This document shows, in pieces, positions 11,935 through 24,656 of a DNA stretch of 64,000 nucleotides. The notes below the pieces were generated by a model that was given only the letters and a program-made list of their open reading frames with translations, did no database searches and was not told the DNA's origin. A program made the position numbers and the translations under genes. Source of the stretch: Lucifuga dentata (taxonomy: Eukaryota; Chordata; Actinopteri; Ophidiiformes; Bythitidae); assembly GCA_014773175.1 (NCBI GenBank), contig VXCM01003401.1:1-64000 (forward strand). The letters are read 5' to 3'. How positions within the stretch are numbered: position 1 is the stretch's first letter; each line of letters opens with the position of its first letter.

Positions 11935-12051
11935 GGAAATTTTTTTTTTTTCCGCCCGGCTCTAGACCCTCTAAATGGCAAGAGAGGCAGATGAGCAGGC
12001 GGAGGAGAGGGAGGAGCCAGCCTCTTAAGCACTTTCCTCACTGACTGTAGT

Positions 12052-12060
<9 letters not shown>
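11935..12060 (+). promoter_or_regulatory. Putative promoter / 5' end region of the leader-exon gene
   Basis: A locally GC-richer stretch (GCCCGGCTCTAGACC; GGCGGAGGAGAGGGAGGAGCC) stands out from AT-rich surroundings, directly upstream of the GA-rich 5' UTR. No TATA box is obvious. Placement is inferred only from the exon that follows. Confidence 0.35.

Positions 12061-12096
<36 letters not shown>
12053..12096. repeat. (GA)n microsatellite in the presumed 5' UTR
   Basis: About 21 GA units. GA-rich sequence continues to about 12290, including AAAGAGAGAGAGAG near 12266. Confidence 0.95.
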
Positions 12097-12098
<2 letters not shown>

Positions 12099-12450
12099 TG
12101 CAGAGAGTAGAGAGGGAGCCAGTCAGAAGAGCAGAGTGAGCGTGAGAGGCAGAGTAGTAAAGCAAGCCTGATGCTCACAGAGTGAACAGCAAAGAAGCGG
12201 AGGGAGAGAAAGAGAGAGAACGCAGAGAAACTGAGCAGTGAGGACTGATTAATTCAGTGGTGAGAAAAAGAGAGAGAGAGAGGGAGGATAAGAAGACTCA
12301 GACTCAGTGAAGAGCGGCTGAAGGGGGGAAGCTACAGTGTCTCAATTCTACACAAACACACACACTCTTTGTACCCCAACTGTTAATCCCGCCTCGGCTT
12401 CAGCATCTCACAACACTCCCAAGAAGACATCTGTACACTCTTCAGCGGCG

Positions 12451-12493
12451 ATGATTTCCTGGCTGCTTCTCCTCTGCTGCTTTGCCGGAACGG
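12451..12493 (+). CDS. First coding exon of an unidentified secreted or membrane protein (signal-peptide exon)
   Basis: The exon encodes MISWLLLLCCFAGT plus the first base of codon 15, then GTAAGC, a good splice donor, at 12494-12499. Ten hydrophobic residues follow the start, which fits the core of a signal peptide targeting the product to the secretory route; cleavage would fall in exon 2. The ATG is chosen because it has a purine at -3 (GCGGCGATGA), the frame has a TGA at 12319-12321, and no other ATG lies between that stop and 12451. The frame runs on past the donor only to a stop near 12562. The splice phase is 1, as is usual between a leader exon and Ig- or fibronectin-type domain exons. 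The upstream GA-rich sequence would be 5' UTR. The gene is not recognised; 14 residues are too few to name it. It is the only host coding exon I can support, and its intron would run at least 51.5 kb to the window end. Confidence 0.6.
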
Positions 12494-15400
12494 GTAAGCG
12501 ATCGTGGCTTTCTCTCTCTCTCTGTTTCCTCTCTTACTGTCTTGCAAGTTTGGATGCAGTTTGAAGCCTCAGCATGCTGTGGCCAGAGCTCCGAGCAGCA
12601 AAGCCTTTTTTTCTTAAGTCACCCCCTCCTTTTGGGGCATGTTGTAATATCAGCTAAGCCGCTTTGATGATTTGGTCATCATCAATGCTTTGATTCCTTC
12701 AAATTGTGTGTCTGCTCAAAGTCCTGCTGAGTTGAAACGTCTCCCCAGATTCTGTTGCATCTCCTTTCTTAAACCTGATGTTTGTGCTCGGTGGGCACGG
12801 GTGCTGATTTGCTTTGGAGTTGAGCTCTTGCTGGGCGATTAGACAAAGATTTGGGTAATTTGGTAGTGTGATGACCTGAGGAAGACAGAAAGAGAACACA
12901 GCACAGAGGCACATTCAGAGAAGATGCATTTACTGCTTTGTTGCAGTCCGGGAAGTTGCGTTCAAACCCTTCAAGTTTTATCCATAGTTGGGTTCATGAC
13001 TGTACTCTCAATACGTATTCATACATCCTTGATAAAATGTGTGTTGCTATGTGTGCATGCAGATATTACACACACAGGCAGTCTGTTTTTCTGGTTGTGT
13101 AATTCACCCACAAGTCTGTGGCAAGATTTGCAAAAGCAAATATTTGAATATGTTTTGTCAAGAAGTGAGTCATAAAACAAAGGAGTGGATTTTGAGTTGT
13201 AAACAGCTGATTGAGGGAAGAATGAAAAGCCCTGATTGGTGTTATTGATGTTTTTTTTTTTTTTTTNTTTTTTTTTTTTTTTTTGCTGTCCTTCTCTCCT
13301 GGCTAGCGATGACTTCACATCCAGCTTTATTTTCTTTCGCCGCATCTGAAATCAATCGATAGGGTTTTTGCATTTGTGGTTTTGCAATGCAAAGTTTTCC
13401 AGGTAGGTCGTGAAAACATCCCCTAACAGAGATACAGTGCCAGAAAATGAGAAAATGAGTGGTAATTTGTCAGAAATTGTCGTACTTCCTGATCGCGCCT
13501 TGAGCTGCATGAGAGCTGCAACCTGATACTGAGAGCTCCCGTAGCAACGGCGTGGATGCCTGCACAGAAAGAGGCAAGCACAGCGAGATGAGGGGGAAAA
13601 CTTTCTAACGCTATTATGCTCCTTTAATAAAGTGTCGTGCCCGCGATTTAATCAAATTCACCTGTTGTGCCTCTTGACTTCTCCTTCTAACTTGCTTGCT
13701 CATCTGGAGTCCTGACTCCTAAGTAGATATCCTCCAAAGGTTATTGCTAGACTTAATGTCGAGGTCGGGTTGTTCGAGTCAGCCATGTGTGACTCGTGCT
13801 TTAAAAAAACAAAAAACAAAACCTGCCTAGTCAGTTTGAATACACACAGGTGCACACACACTCATGCACACACGGCAGATTGCAGCTCACCACCGCTAAT
13901 TTGAATTTGACACTGGTAATAAAGCCTTTAATACGGCTCTCAGTAGTTTCTCTTTCAGGCACCGTACATCAACTCTCAAGAGGGTAGCAGCTTTATTGCC
14001 TCATTTTATGAGCGTGCGTCTGTGTGTGCTGGTTTCCGAGCGAACTGAGGCGAACCCCCACTCCCACTCTCTGTAAAGTGCAAGTATAAGAGGGGGCATT
14101 TGCCACAGTTTGCAAATGACTGCTTCATTTTCAGAGCATTGCTTTATAGCTACATGACTCCACTGCACAAAAGGGTCTGTTCTGAAAAAAACCCAGCAAG
14201 TTCCACTCTGATTTGGCTAATCCACGTCGTTTGGGGATACACAGGTGAGGTCGACTTGCCTCAGAGCTGGTGGGTTTCTCGAATTAGAGAGGAAGCACAT
14301 TATGTACTACTCAGCCCTGTGGGTTTTTGGAGCAGTAATCCACAGGGGAGGGAGTTGGTTCGGAATCCCAGAGAAGCAAAGCATCCTCAGAGCTGCAGCT
14401 GTCAGAACTTGGACAACCTCGAGCCCCGTTAATAACCCACACACTCTCTGCCAAACCCCCATGCTCAGCAAAACTGGTTATCGTGCTCCGTTTAAGGAGA
14501 TTGCAGGTGAGCAATCTCTTTATGCGCGGAGATGAGCCGGAGCCAAACGCACATACAACACACACGCAAACTGCTGTCACTTCCTCTATGTGATACAAGC
14601 GATGGAGTGTGACGATTTGCATTTCTTGTGGGCAGAATCAGAGTGAGAGAGGACGAGACCGAAACCAAAAGAGGAGGAGACGATAGAAAGGAAGGAGACA
14701 AAGAATCTCCGCTGCCATCTGACTCTCCTTCTGGAGATGGCAGCCTTCCTCTGAGCTTCTTATTGCCGTCCTAGACTGCCTTTGGCACCAGCAGAAAGTG
14801 GGAGAGAGAAAGAGTGTGGGAGAGACAGAAGCTTACTGGCTGACACTTGGAAATGGATGTCTCAGTGTGGACTTTGGAGAAAGTTGAGGAGGAAAGTCAC
14901 AGCACTGGGTTGGAGAAGGTCAGAAATAACTTTAGACTCAGGCTGCGTGTCTTACAGCTGCAGCAGTCCTTTTTTGTTTTCGTGTCCTCTAGTGGAAGCG
15001 GGAGATGATGACCACATTTTTTAAAAAGTTTTGAAGGGTACAGGAAAATCACGATCACATGAAAAGCTACTAAATGTTCCTTTTTGTTTCTTGAACTCAG
15101 TGTTGAAATTGTGAAGGTCTTTATCTGTGATTGTCAAGGACAGTCTTTTTTTTTTATTTCTAGCTAAAATAGAGCACACACTTTTGAGCTTTAATTTTAT
15201 GGATTGTCTGTGAAATAAATACTTTTTGTTTGNAAAAAAAAAAAAAAAAAATCAACCTCAACAATGACAATATGTTTGAAGTCCTTCTGTCTCCTTAAGA
15301 AAGAGACTGAAACATAGGACGACACTGGTAAGATACAAAAATAGAGCCAGACAAACATTGGGCTTTTAAAGTGGATACCATCATTGAGATCTAGAATTAA

Positions 15401-15947
15401 AAAAAAAAAAAAAAAAAAATTATATCAAATATATGATCTGATTTAAATCTTTTAAGTTAAAATTTGTTTTGCTTGACATACATTTAAAAAATAGCACATT
15501 TTGGCAAGATTTGTTCTATTTCTCACAAGAGTAATCAGGACAACCAACTGGGGGCACTCTGACTACCTCTGGTGGCAAGGAATGGCCAGTTTGAGAACCA
15601 TTAGTAGTACGTACTGTTTGGTGAAAAGTTGTTACTCACTGAGGATGTGTGATGACCTTTGACCGCTTTACCAGATTTGATGGACATCATTATCAAAATT
15701 ACACAACTAACTGAAATACATCAGAGTACAAAAACACTGTAGATTTTATTCTCCATATCTAGTGGAGATGTTTGACTTCACATTGATTCCTGAGGGAATT
15801 AAGTTTCTTAGAATCAGACTAAGTCAGGATCCGGAGGGACTGCCTGTTACACCTTTATCCTTTTAACATTAAAATAAATTTGAATGAAAGATCAAATTTA
15901 TGTTATGAGGTAAAATTTGTACTTTAAAAAGACAGTATATATCCAGT
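12494..15947. other. Intron-like, gene-free DNA
   Basis: Presumed start of intron 1. T-run with N at 13250-13284, A-run with N at 15233-15251 and A-run at 15399-15419. The 13.9-15.0 kb part is less AT-rich and has several overlapping open frames on both strands without recognisable domains, so it is treated as non-coding. Confidence 0.45.
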
Positions 15948-16515
15948 TTAAAAGACATAACGCCCATTTTGCATGTTTGAGCCCAATATATTCAATTTTC
16001 ATACATGTAATGGTACAATCATTTCTCAAAGGATAAAACCATATTTCAGCTTTCCTGATATTCTGCAAAATCTCAATCTTTCAAAATCAAATATTCAAGT
16101 GATACACCCACCTTAAAAATCCATGTTTCACCTGCTAATAGTTATGTAGCCTTATGAAGTCACGGTTGTTTAAATTTGTCAATAAACGCAGGTCTTCTTT
16201 TGGGACTATATTCCCCAGTGGAGACATACATTCACTCTGCACTTTTTATTGCACTTAAATGCTAAAATTACATAACTTCAAAAAAACCTGAATATAAGTG
16301 TTGTTCATAAAAAATGGGTTACCTATCCCAAGAATGTTTCAAGTATCAACAAGTTGATTTTAATAACGCACTAGAATGAACTGGAAGGTAGGAATTTTTT
16401 TTTAAATTCACCGTTCCAGTGGTATCCTTTGGGAAATGATTGTCAGTGATGTTACGTGTATGAAAATTGAATATATTAGGCTCAAACATGCAAAATGGGT
16501 GGTATGGTCCTTTAA
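15948..16515 (-). mobile_element. TTAA-flanked MITE, copy 4
   Basis: Starts TTAAAAGACATAACGCCC and ends GGTATGGTCCTTTAA. Carries the subfamily 2 interior, with CACTTTTTATTGCACTTAAATG and TAAAATTACATAACTTC, instead of the subfamily 1 block. Confidence 0.8.
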
Positions 16516-19229
16516 CTATAGAGCCACTTTAACTTCATAGTTAAGTATTTTCTACTGAAAGGGAAAATACAATTAAAATTGTAAAAGTAAAAGGAGGATT
16601 AGTCCTGCCTAATCTGAGATTATATCATGCATTATTTGAAATTGCTAAATTAGCTAAATGCCAGAACTTTGTGTATGAGAAAATAATGAAGGCAAAATGT
16701 ACATGTGCACCGCAGCCAACTTCATTAATATGCTAATACCCGTACCTGTATATGGCATAATCAGCATATACCTGTCAAATGCATCCTTGTGACTTCAATT
16801 AGAATGAGGATAAAAGTTAAAGTTAATAAAGAGTTACCATTGAGACACTGACATTTCAGTATCGTAAACAATACTTATGTTCAGCTGTTAGTAGCTAACA
16901 GCCAATTAAACATTAATTAGCATCTATTATAAAACGATGAGCCATGTTAGCTTCCAGGAGTTCAAGTTTGTACCTTCTCTTCAACACCTGCAAATGTCGT
17001 CCACTGTAACGGATCATGAACCTCCTCCATGCGTTTGTCGTGATTGTTGTGAACCGACGATGAGATCCATTCCGGGAACCGCAGGACTTGACCTCCAAAT
17101 AACCTTGCTGTCAGTCAGGTGAACACACCATGGCATGACGTTTGAACTGTCTCCCCGGCACATGGTTGGAAGAGACAAGTGTTCCCTCTTGGGGCATGAC
17201 TGGCACGTCATCTCAGGTTTTAAACACAGGGAGGCTATATTGACTTTCCCAGTGGAGCGTGATTGTGCTTGTTTATGCCTCATCCCCTTTAATGACCCCC
17301 ACCCCCTGTCTGCACTCACACACCTTCCAATAAGTTTTGTTCACCCTGGATTCCAGTCAGACTTCAACCACATTCATCTCTGGGCGCTCCAGGAAAACAG
17401 CAGTTTTATAAATTGGTATGTGTGTTCTTGTGTATTCTGTATCATTTAATTTGACAATTTACAAAGTGAAAATTGGACTGTTCCTTCATCTCTTTGGACA
17501 TTATATTGACGTTATATTAAGGTAGGTCGATGAAACCCAGGAAAATCTTTCTGTAGCCGTTCTGATATAAAACATTAACGTTTCGTCGACATTATGACAA
17601 ACAGATACAGTATCTGTTTTTTAATAAAGTCCAGTGTCTGTCTGCGACCTGATATATCGGTCCAGCCCTCCAGCGAAGCCCATGCTTCCATCAAGATATT
17701 ATTGGAAATCACGGCTTGGAGGTGTTGCAGCAGGGAGATTCATTAGGCTTCTCTTACTGCCTTAAAAATGACAAAGTAACAAGATAGCAGAAATGTCATA
17801 TTGAAGAGGGATTTCTCAACCTCAAAGCCTCTCTGTAGCCCTTTACCATTTATTATAAAAGCCCTTCCTATAAATGTCTGGCTGAAATTATGTTCATACG
17901 ACACTTAGTATTATGGACATGGCTTCACAAAATGTATCATATGAGGAGTGGGTTGGCCATAAATAGTTGAATACAACGAATGCTGACCTTGAGTGGCTTC
18001 CTCTAATCTGGACTCCAGCCGTACTCATTCCCTCATACATTCTGACAAACAGCATCTTTCAAAGCAAACGGAGATCTGCAGAACTCTGACGATCCTTCAA
18101 ACGCCCACTTTGCAGGATCCATGTCCTCCAGATTACTGACGGATTAATGACGTCTGGACATGTTGATGTGCAGGAAGTTACAACTGAGGCTCCCAAGGGT
18201 TCAGGCTCATCCAGTCATTAACCTCTATCCTAATGCTGCTGCAGGAGTCCATAATGACAAGAAAGCCTGCATGTTACCTCAAATCACCCCCATGAACCGG
18301 AAACCAATGCTCATCGATCAGCCTATAGATTTCCGTTAGAGGTCATAGTGATATAGGGAGTACGGGGGGATTGACCATGCTGAAATGGAGGTTATCGTAA
18401 CAATGCAGCGTGTTTATTTTGGGGTTCAGCTAATGAGAAAACTCCTGTAACAATTTACGTTGCTCAACTCTGCACAACCGCAGCTTCTTCCAGAGCACTG
18501 AAATTGGAAAAGAAGTTGAAGGCTGAAAAAGGGAGAAACATTTTAAAGCTGTCTTGGTGGAATGGCTGCCAACCAGTGACAATCCATAAATGGTGCAGCG
18601 CTGCTTGTTTGTTTGAGCATCAATCTTTAATAGTGTGTGTGTGTGTGTATGTGTGTGTGTGTGTGTGTGTGTGGGGGGGGGTTGAGAGTGTGGTGTGTGT
18701 GTGGTGTGTGTGTGCAAGTGCACTTGTGGGTGATTTCTGAACATGCTGTATTTTTGTATTTTTTATGTATTTGGATTTCAGGTTTTGTCTGCTGTAATCA
18801 TTTCATCATTCAGGGCCTCGGCCAAAGTGTGTGTGTGTGTGTGGGGGGGGGTTAAATAGTACAAACATCAACATATTTTTCCTGTAGTACTGTAGTATTG
18901 GAGACATGAATCTTGTTCTCTGTCGCTGAGATCTATGGCGATGTTTCATACTTCACTGTTCCATCGGCTTTTCCTGGCAGCGCTTGGAGACGGCTGGGGT
19001 AAACAAACGGCTACAGCTATTGACAGAGCTGTTAAGTTGTGCACGGGCCGACGTATTTTGCTTTGCGGGCGCTTTGAAGAGCCGAGCTGCTGATTTGATA
19101 TGGGGAGGCAGAGTTTGCCTGCATTTTCCCAGCACGGCGCTATCTACCTGGACAAAGCTGGCTCTCTGTATTGGTGGTGCAGATACGTGTCTTCTTTCTT
19201 TTATCTCTTTATTCAGAAGTTGACTCGCT

Positions 19230-19303
<74 letters not shown>

Positions 19304-19381
19304 AATCACACAGACAGTACACATAAGTTGACAGCTTCTTCGCATGGACAATGCTGCACAGGAGTTTTTGTTTGAATGCGC

Positions 19382-19414
<33 letters not shown>

Positions 19415-20858
19415 CAGACATAAATGTGCACAGTGCATGTGTGTGTCTGTATGTGTGCACAGCAGCATGTGTTTGTGTGTGGATCAGGCTTGCGCAACAC
19501 CAATTACAACCCTATGCCTCGCTTTCGCAATATAAATGTAAATCAGGCTTTTAACTTGTACACAAGAACTGCTGGAAGGGGAGGGAGGCATGGTGAGCGG
19601 CGACGAAGTACCTCACCTTCAGATAATGATGTGTTTCCGTGCCATTACCATGCAGCCCATCACAAAGGCGCTGTGCTGCTTGAATATAGTAGCGCACCTC
19701 AAGCCTCCCAGTGGACACTTGTTTAGCATTTTTGTTGTTTATTCCAGCCTGGTTGATGCATGAAGACAGGCTCTCTCCTCTGTTTGCTGAGTGGACTGAG
19801 TGGATGGCGGCTCAGGAAACTCGCTACAGTGTAAACTGGTCAGTTTGCTCATCCGTGTCTGCATACCACCGCGTCTCGGTGGAATCGCGATGCTCCTGTC
19901 ATTAGCGCTGTGTCTGTGATCTGACACCCATGAGTCACAAACTCATCTGAGCGTGCTCCGTTTAATCTCGCCTCATTATTTTTCCATGTGGTAATATGGG
20001 GGTGGGGGGGGAGGTTTTGATGGCATCTTTTTTGACGGGGACCATGAGTAATCACCACAGGAGCTTATATTAAATGTTCTCTGTATGCTTTCTTTGAACC
20101 CGTCCACTTCACCCACCACGGAATCTGGAAGTCTCTGCTCAGCAAAGACCTTTCTAATAAAGTCCCTTCTGATAAGGCCTGATAAACTTTGCTTCTGAAG
20201 TTTCTGGTCTTGTATTGTGAACGGCTTCAGACATGCTTGGCTTCTTCAAAGCCAAACCCTCCCTGGCTGGGTAAATAAGATTGATTGATGGCTATGACAT
20301 TCATCCCTCCATTGAAAATGGTTCTCAACACAATCCTGTCTCTGGCATTTTATGAACAATTACAATCCCTGTTGTACAACCCTAAACAAAATGTCTGCAG
20401 ACACCAAAGATGCTGAAAAGACGCAGCAGCTGATTTTAATTTCCAGAAACTGGCATCTCCTATTTTGATTTGAAGGCAATGCTCAAGGTTGAATTACAGT
20501 CGTAAAACTGAGGCAAGCGCCTTCACCTCAGTGCCAATCACTGTTTAATCTCCATTCATTGGTAGCCATATTTGATTTATGCTGTGGTTGGGGTTGAAAA
20601 ACCCCATACGCAGAGCAAATCACATGCAAATAGATGCAAAATCAGACAGTCCATAGTGCAAAGATGTCTAGTAGAATGATGCTTTCATATAAGGCTGCAG
20701 GCCAAATCACCCAGAAAGATCCAAATCAGACACATCAGCAGCTGTACTGACGTAACATAAATGATACTGTTCATTTTTTGTTAGTAATTGCAACTAATTT
20801 GCTGATATTACATTATTATTACATCTTTAACAGCACAGGGAGCCCATATTGTTTGTCA
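16516..20858. other. Intron-like DNA with microsatellites
   Basis: No exon recognised. Tracts: (TG)n at about 18633-18672 followed by a G-run, (TG)n at 18826-18842 with a G-run, and the compound tract annotated at 19230. The remaining sequence appears single-copy within the window. Confidence 0.45.
19230..19412. repeat. Compound microsatellite (CT)n(CA)n ... (TA)n(TG)n
   Basis: (CT)n at 19231-19272 changes directly to (CA)n up to 19302; 80 bp later (TA)n at 19382-19404 changes to (TG)n. Overlapping open frames made only of dipeptide repeats are artefacts of these tracts. Confidence 0.95.
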
Positions 20859-21375
20859 TAAAGGGGCAAATTAGATTCAGATTTCCATATGCATGTTTTC
20901 ATTTAGGGTCTATTTTGACAGCTTTGCAATGCTTTAATGTGCAGTAAAGACTTCCACTTATATTATCTCTTGCTGCAACCCCACTGTGCACAATGAGTGA
21001 AAAAGGGCACTTTTAGGTACTGTGTCTTTAAGGCCAAGTACTGAAAAAAGTATATTCTGTTCTGATTGACCAGCTGCATCAGGCCTGAGCTGGCAGCACC
21101 AAGCACTGTGAAACATGGATGCTGGCCAAGCACTGGCTCATTAGCCTTGCACTTATACTTGTGTCTAGCCAGATATGTAGCAGCTAAATGCAATGGTGTT
21201 ATGTGTTGATGTAAACATTTATAGGACTAATTAAAAATGAAGCTTTCTGGGCAGGTCAGGACCTTTGAATTTGTGTTACTGTATGCATATAGTATATAGT
21301 CATCAACTTCAAACTTGGCAACTTTGACAATGTTCAACCCGTACTCCCTATCATATTACACTCTAAACATGAGGG
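20859..21375 (+). repeat. Unnamed ~500 bp dispersed repeat, copy 1
   Basis: Shares with 37587 and 50361 the order GTTTGTC(A/T)TAAAGG, CAGATTTCCATAT, TGCAATGCTTTAATGTGCA, the CTGATTGACCAGCTG block and GGCAACTTTGACAATGTTC. No open frame is common to the three copies. The TTAAAGG-like left end recalls the TTAA MITE family, but the body is unrelated. Confidence 0.6.
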
Positions 21376-24300
21376 AAAATAACAAAAAGCAGAAAATCAT
21401 TGTTTTCCTGCTTGCTAACACTAATGGAGAATATATTGCTATGATTAAAATAGTTGTTGACAGCAACCTACATAATCGGACATAAATATGTAAATAACAT
21501 TCAGTAACAGTTGCTTACATTATATAACCTTATGGAACAACATCGTATTTGTTCCCCTTAGGCCACCGTAGCCTTTGATTTGGTCCTTGTCCAGCCCTGC
21601 TCATCTCTTTGTAATATCAAAGGAGATTTTTAATGCCACACTTATTGCGACTAATGGAGTTTTCCCTTGTTTCCATCTGCTTCTCTGATTTCGTGTATGA
21701 CAGAATCCAGATATCGCCGCCATACGAACACAGGGAAAAAAGGCAAATGACAAATATTACAAATCTCTCCGACACTCCACACTCACTCAGCAGCTAGTCG
21801 CTCCCGCTTGGCTCGGGTCCAGGTCATAAACAGCCCAACATGAGCCCCGCTGTCCCCTGCATCCATTAGCCTGTATCCAACAGGCACAGAGTGGGCATGA
21901 AATATGCCTCTTGCCTCTGCATTGGGGGACAACAAAAAATTACCCAAAAAATTCTGGCCTGTCACGGAGAAGACAAGACTCAAGCCAAGACTCGGTTATG
22001 GACCACAAGTCTCGTCACAGTAAGTGAGTAGATAAGCAAAGATGAGAAGCAGAGGCTTCTCGGGGCATGCTGGGAGAGAGTGGAAGTTGATAAACAGCGA
22101 AGCCCTTGGACTGGGAATGTAGTTTATTGTAGCCTTATCTAAAGTGATAATGGCACCGCTGAGGGTCTAGTAATGAGGGATGAGTGGGAGGTAACCTTAT
22201 AAAAGGCCCTAATGTCAGATCAGATAGCTGCTGGGGAAGGGTGGAAGAGCGCACACAATATTTTTCTCTCTGTGAGGCAGAAGGGATGAAAACAGAGGAG
22301 TTGATTTCAGCAAGTTTGAGGTTGGGGGAGGGAGGTTGAGTGGGTGGGATGTGAGAAAACAATGCTTATCTCCTCAGCCGCCTGGCTGTCACATCGTGAG
22401 GAGTTGGGATGCTTTGGAAGAGCAGGAGAGACAGCTTCACCAAAAACAAACAGAGTATCTGGGCTCAAACGATGGGATGGAGAACTCTTTTCTTTTTCCT
22501 CCTCCTCTCGATTTCCCATTTCAGATTTGCACCATTTTGTCAGAGCGTAAAGAGGTTGGAGAGCAGCAGAGTGTTGAGGCTGGATGAGAGTTTCGCACCA
22601 GACGGATATATTTTCTCCCAGATTACGGTCAGATACCAAAGCCTTCCAGCCAAGCCTACGGCTCTGCTTTTCTTTATCTTTATTTCAAGACTCAGCTTAC
22701 AACTCCAAACAGCCCCCCCCCTCCCCCCTCCGTCTTTCAGGTAATGAGACCTTTGCTATAAAATCTGTCTCCATCACTCTCAGGAGGCCAGTTTGTTTGT
22801 GGATTTTGGTCTCTACAATGAGATTACAAGAAAAACAACTGTCAGGGAATAATAGCACGTTTGAAATCGCACTCTGGTGAAAACAGTTATTAGTAGATGT
22901 TCCCTACAATCCAGATCTATTGAATTAATACATTATTCATCTGTTGCCATCAAAAAGCCCGTACCTGTCTCAAGAGCAGGACAGCCAGTCTGTGAAATGT
23001 TTTCATGTGCATTGTGGAGTGACTGAAACACCCTCTACACACATTCATCAATATTCTGGAGTGTGGAACCTCCACACAGATGTCTGAGACCTCTACTTCA
23101 CCGCTTATGGCAAAAACCATCACAGTATAGATTATTTATTAGAATATTAAAGATGCCGAGGTAATGTCTGTGCTATATAATTTCATCCTCCAAGAGAAAC
23201 AGTTGCATTAAAGCTGTTTGCCTCCATGTTTGACCAGGAGAAACTTGTGCAATCTTTAATTTCCTGTCGCCTTGATTATTTCAGATCCATGTAAAGATTT
23301 CATCAGCAGGACTTGGTCAGTCAGCTCCAGTGTGTTAAAAAAGCAGCAGTGACACATGGAGTGTCAAGTAAAACACGATGGCATCACCTCAGCTTTTTGC
23401 CCTTTTGCGCTGGTAAATTTCATGATTTTGCTGAACAGTTTTATGATGCATCTGGGTTTATCTTCTGACTGGATTATTGATCCCTAAAGCTCGTGTGAGA
23501 TGAAGCGCAGCCTGAGATCTGCAGGCAAAGGGTGTACAGTCTGAAATCTCTGGACTTTGGGAGGGCAAAGAAAACTTTGCCCGAGGAGCCCAGGCTTCGC
23601 ATTTCACGTTCACTTCTCATGTGGTCAGAATGAAGATGTGCTTGTTAAAAGCATCATACTATAACTTTCTAGGGTTATTTAGATTTCCGATTTTGTATTT
23701 CACAGATTCTAATGCTGATAAATTGCTAACATTTCCACTTTTTCAACACTTAAAACACTTATTTCTCTCATTTCAAAGCCATATATCTTTATTATATTAT
23801 TATTGTCAGAAAAATACCTGCAGCAAACATAGTTCTGATAAAAAGTGAATGGCAATTTGAACATTTGAACTGCAATTGAACTTTCTCTTTCCTGTAGCAG
23901 ATGGCCATGTTATAATTATAATTGTAGGTTGTAAAGGGGTGCCAATGCATATCTAGACAAAGCCACCAAAATGGTCAGAAACCACCTAATTAACCCAAAT
24001 AACATACACAAGACTCCACTCACCTTATCCATGTGTCAGGAGACTTTCCCATCTGTCTTTGCTTACTTATAAAATGGACTCAAAATACTTTATGGCTAGC
24101 TGCCATTCAGTGAAAGAAATGTTATTTTCTGCAGTGGTATTATGCCTCAACCTCATCTTTAATTTCTTATATCAGAAGACCTTAGAGTAGCTGCGGACAC
24201 TTGTGATTGGCATTTGTTTCAGTAGCAAATTATTTGAATCTTTTGATTATTTTGATCATTTATTTTTTCTTGGTATTGAGTGGACTGACCTCATAAGGAC

Positions 24301-24416
24301 ACAATTTCATCATGATGAAATGCAGTCACTTTCATATACAACAACATAGAGTAATTTCACTATAAATCTAACATACAAAACTTCCTTTTCCAGTGTTGAA
24401 TAATAGTTAATAGCAA
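21376..24416. other. Intron-like, gene-free DNA
   Basis: No bounded repeat or exon recognised. C-run at 22712-22727. Frames of up to 111 codons around 22.3-22.9 kb overlap on both strands and lack domain signatures. Confidence 0.4.
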
Positions 24417-24656
24417 TAGGCAACCAGGATACCTACCTGTTCCTTTGGAGGTTTTCCGGGAGTGTCCAATGGGAGGAGACCCCGTGGCAGACCCAGAACA
24501 TGCTGGAGGGATTACATGTCCCATCTGGCCTGGGAATGCCTCGGAACCCCAAGAGGAGCTGGAGGATGTGGCTGGGGAGAGGGATATCTGGGCTACCTTA
24601 CTTGGCCTGCTGCCACCGTGACCCGGTCCCGTTTAAGTGGAAAAAAATGGATGGAA
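24417..24656 (+). mobile_element. 5'-truncated RTE-like LINE 3' end
   Basis: Flanked by the 9 bp target duplication TAATAGCAA (24408-24416 and 24657-24665). The + frame reads RGRPRTCWRDYMSHLAWECLG, split here as RGRPRTCWRDY then MSHLAWECLG, which matches the C-terminal signature (GRPRTRWRDYIS-LAWERLG) common in fish LINEs with a TGGA-repeat 3' end. The copy ends GGAAAAAAATGGATGG. Only the last ~60 residues remain, with a frameshift after the LAWECLG block. Confidence 0.8.

Noticed and set aside
14100..14622. Overlapping ~100-codon frames on both strands
   Set aside because: Frames on both strands with no family resemblance, lying just inside the presumed first intron.
19100..19503. Open frames with Ser-Leu, Thr-His, Cys-Val and Ile-Tyr repeats
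   Set aside because: Artefacts of dinucleotide microsatellites.
22307..22880. Cluster of 68-111 codon frames on both strands
   Set aside because: No domain signatures; a C-run interrupts the region. Treated as non-coding.
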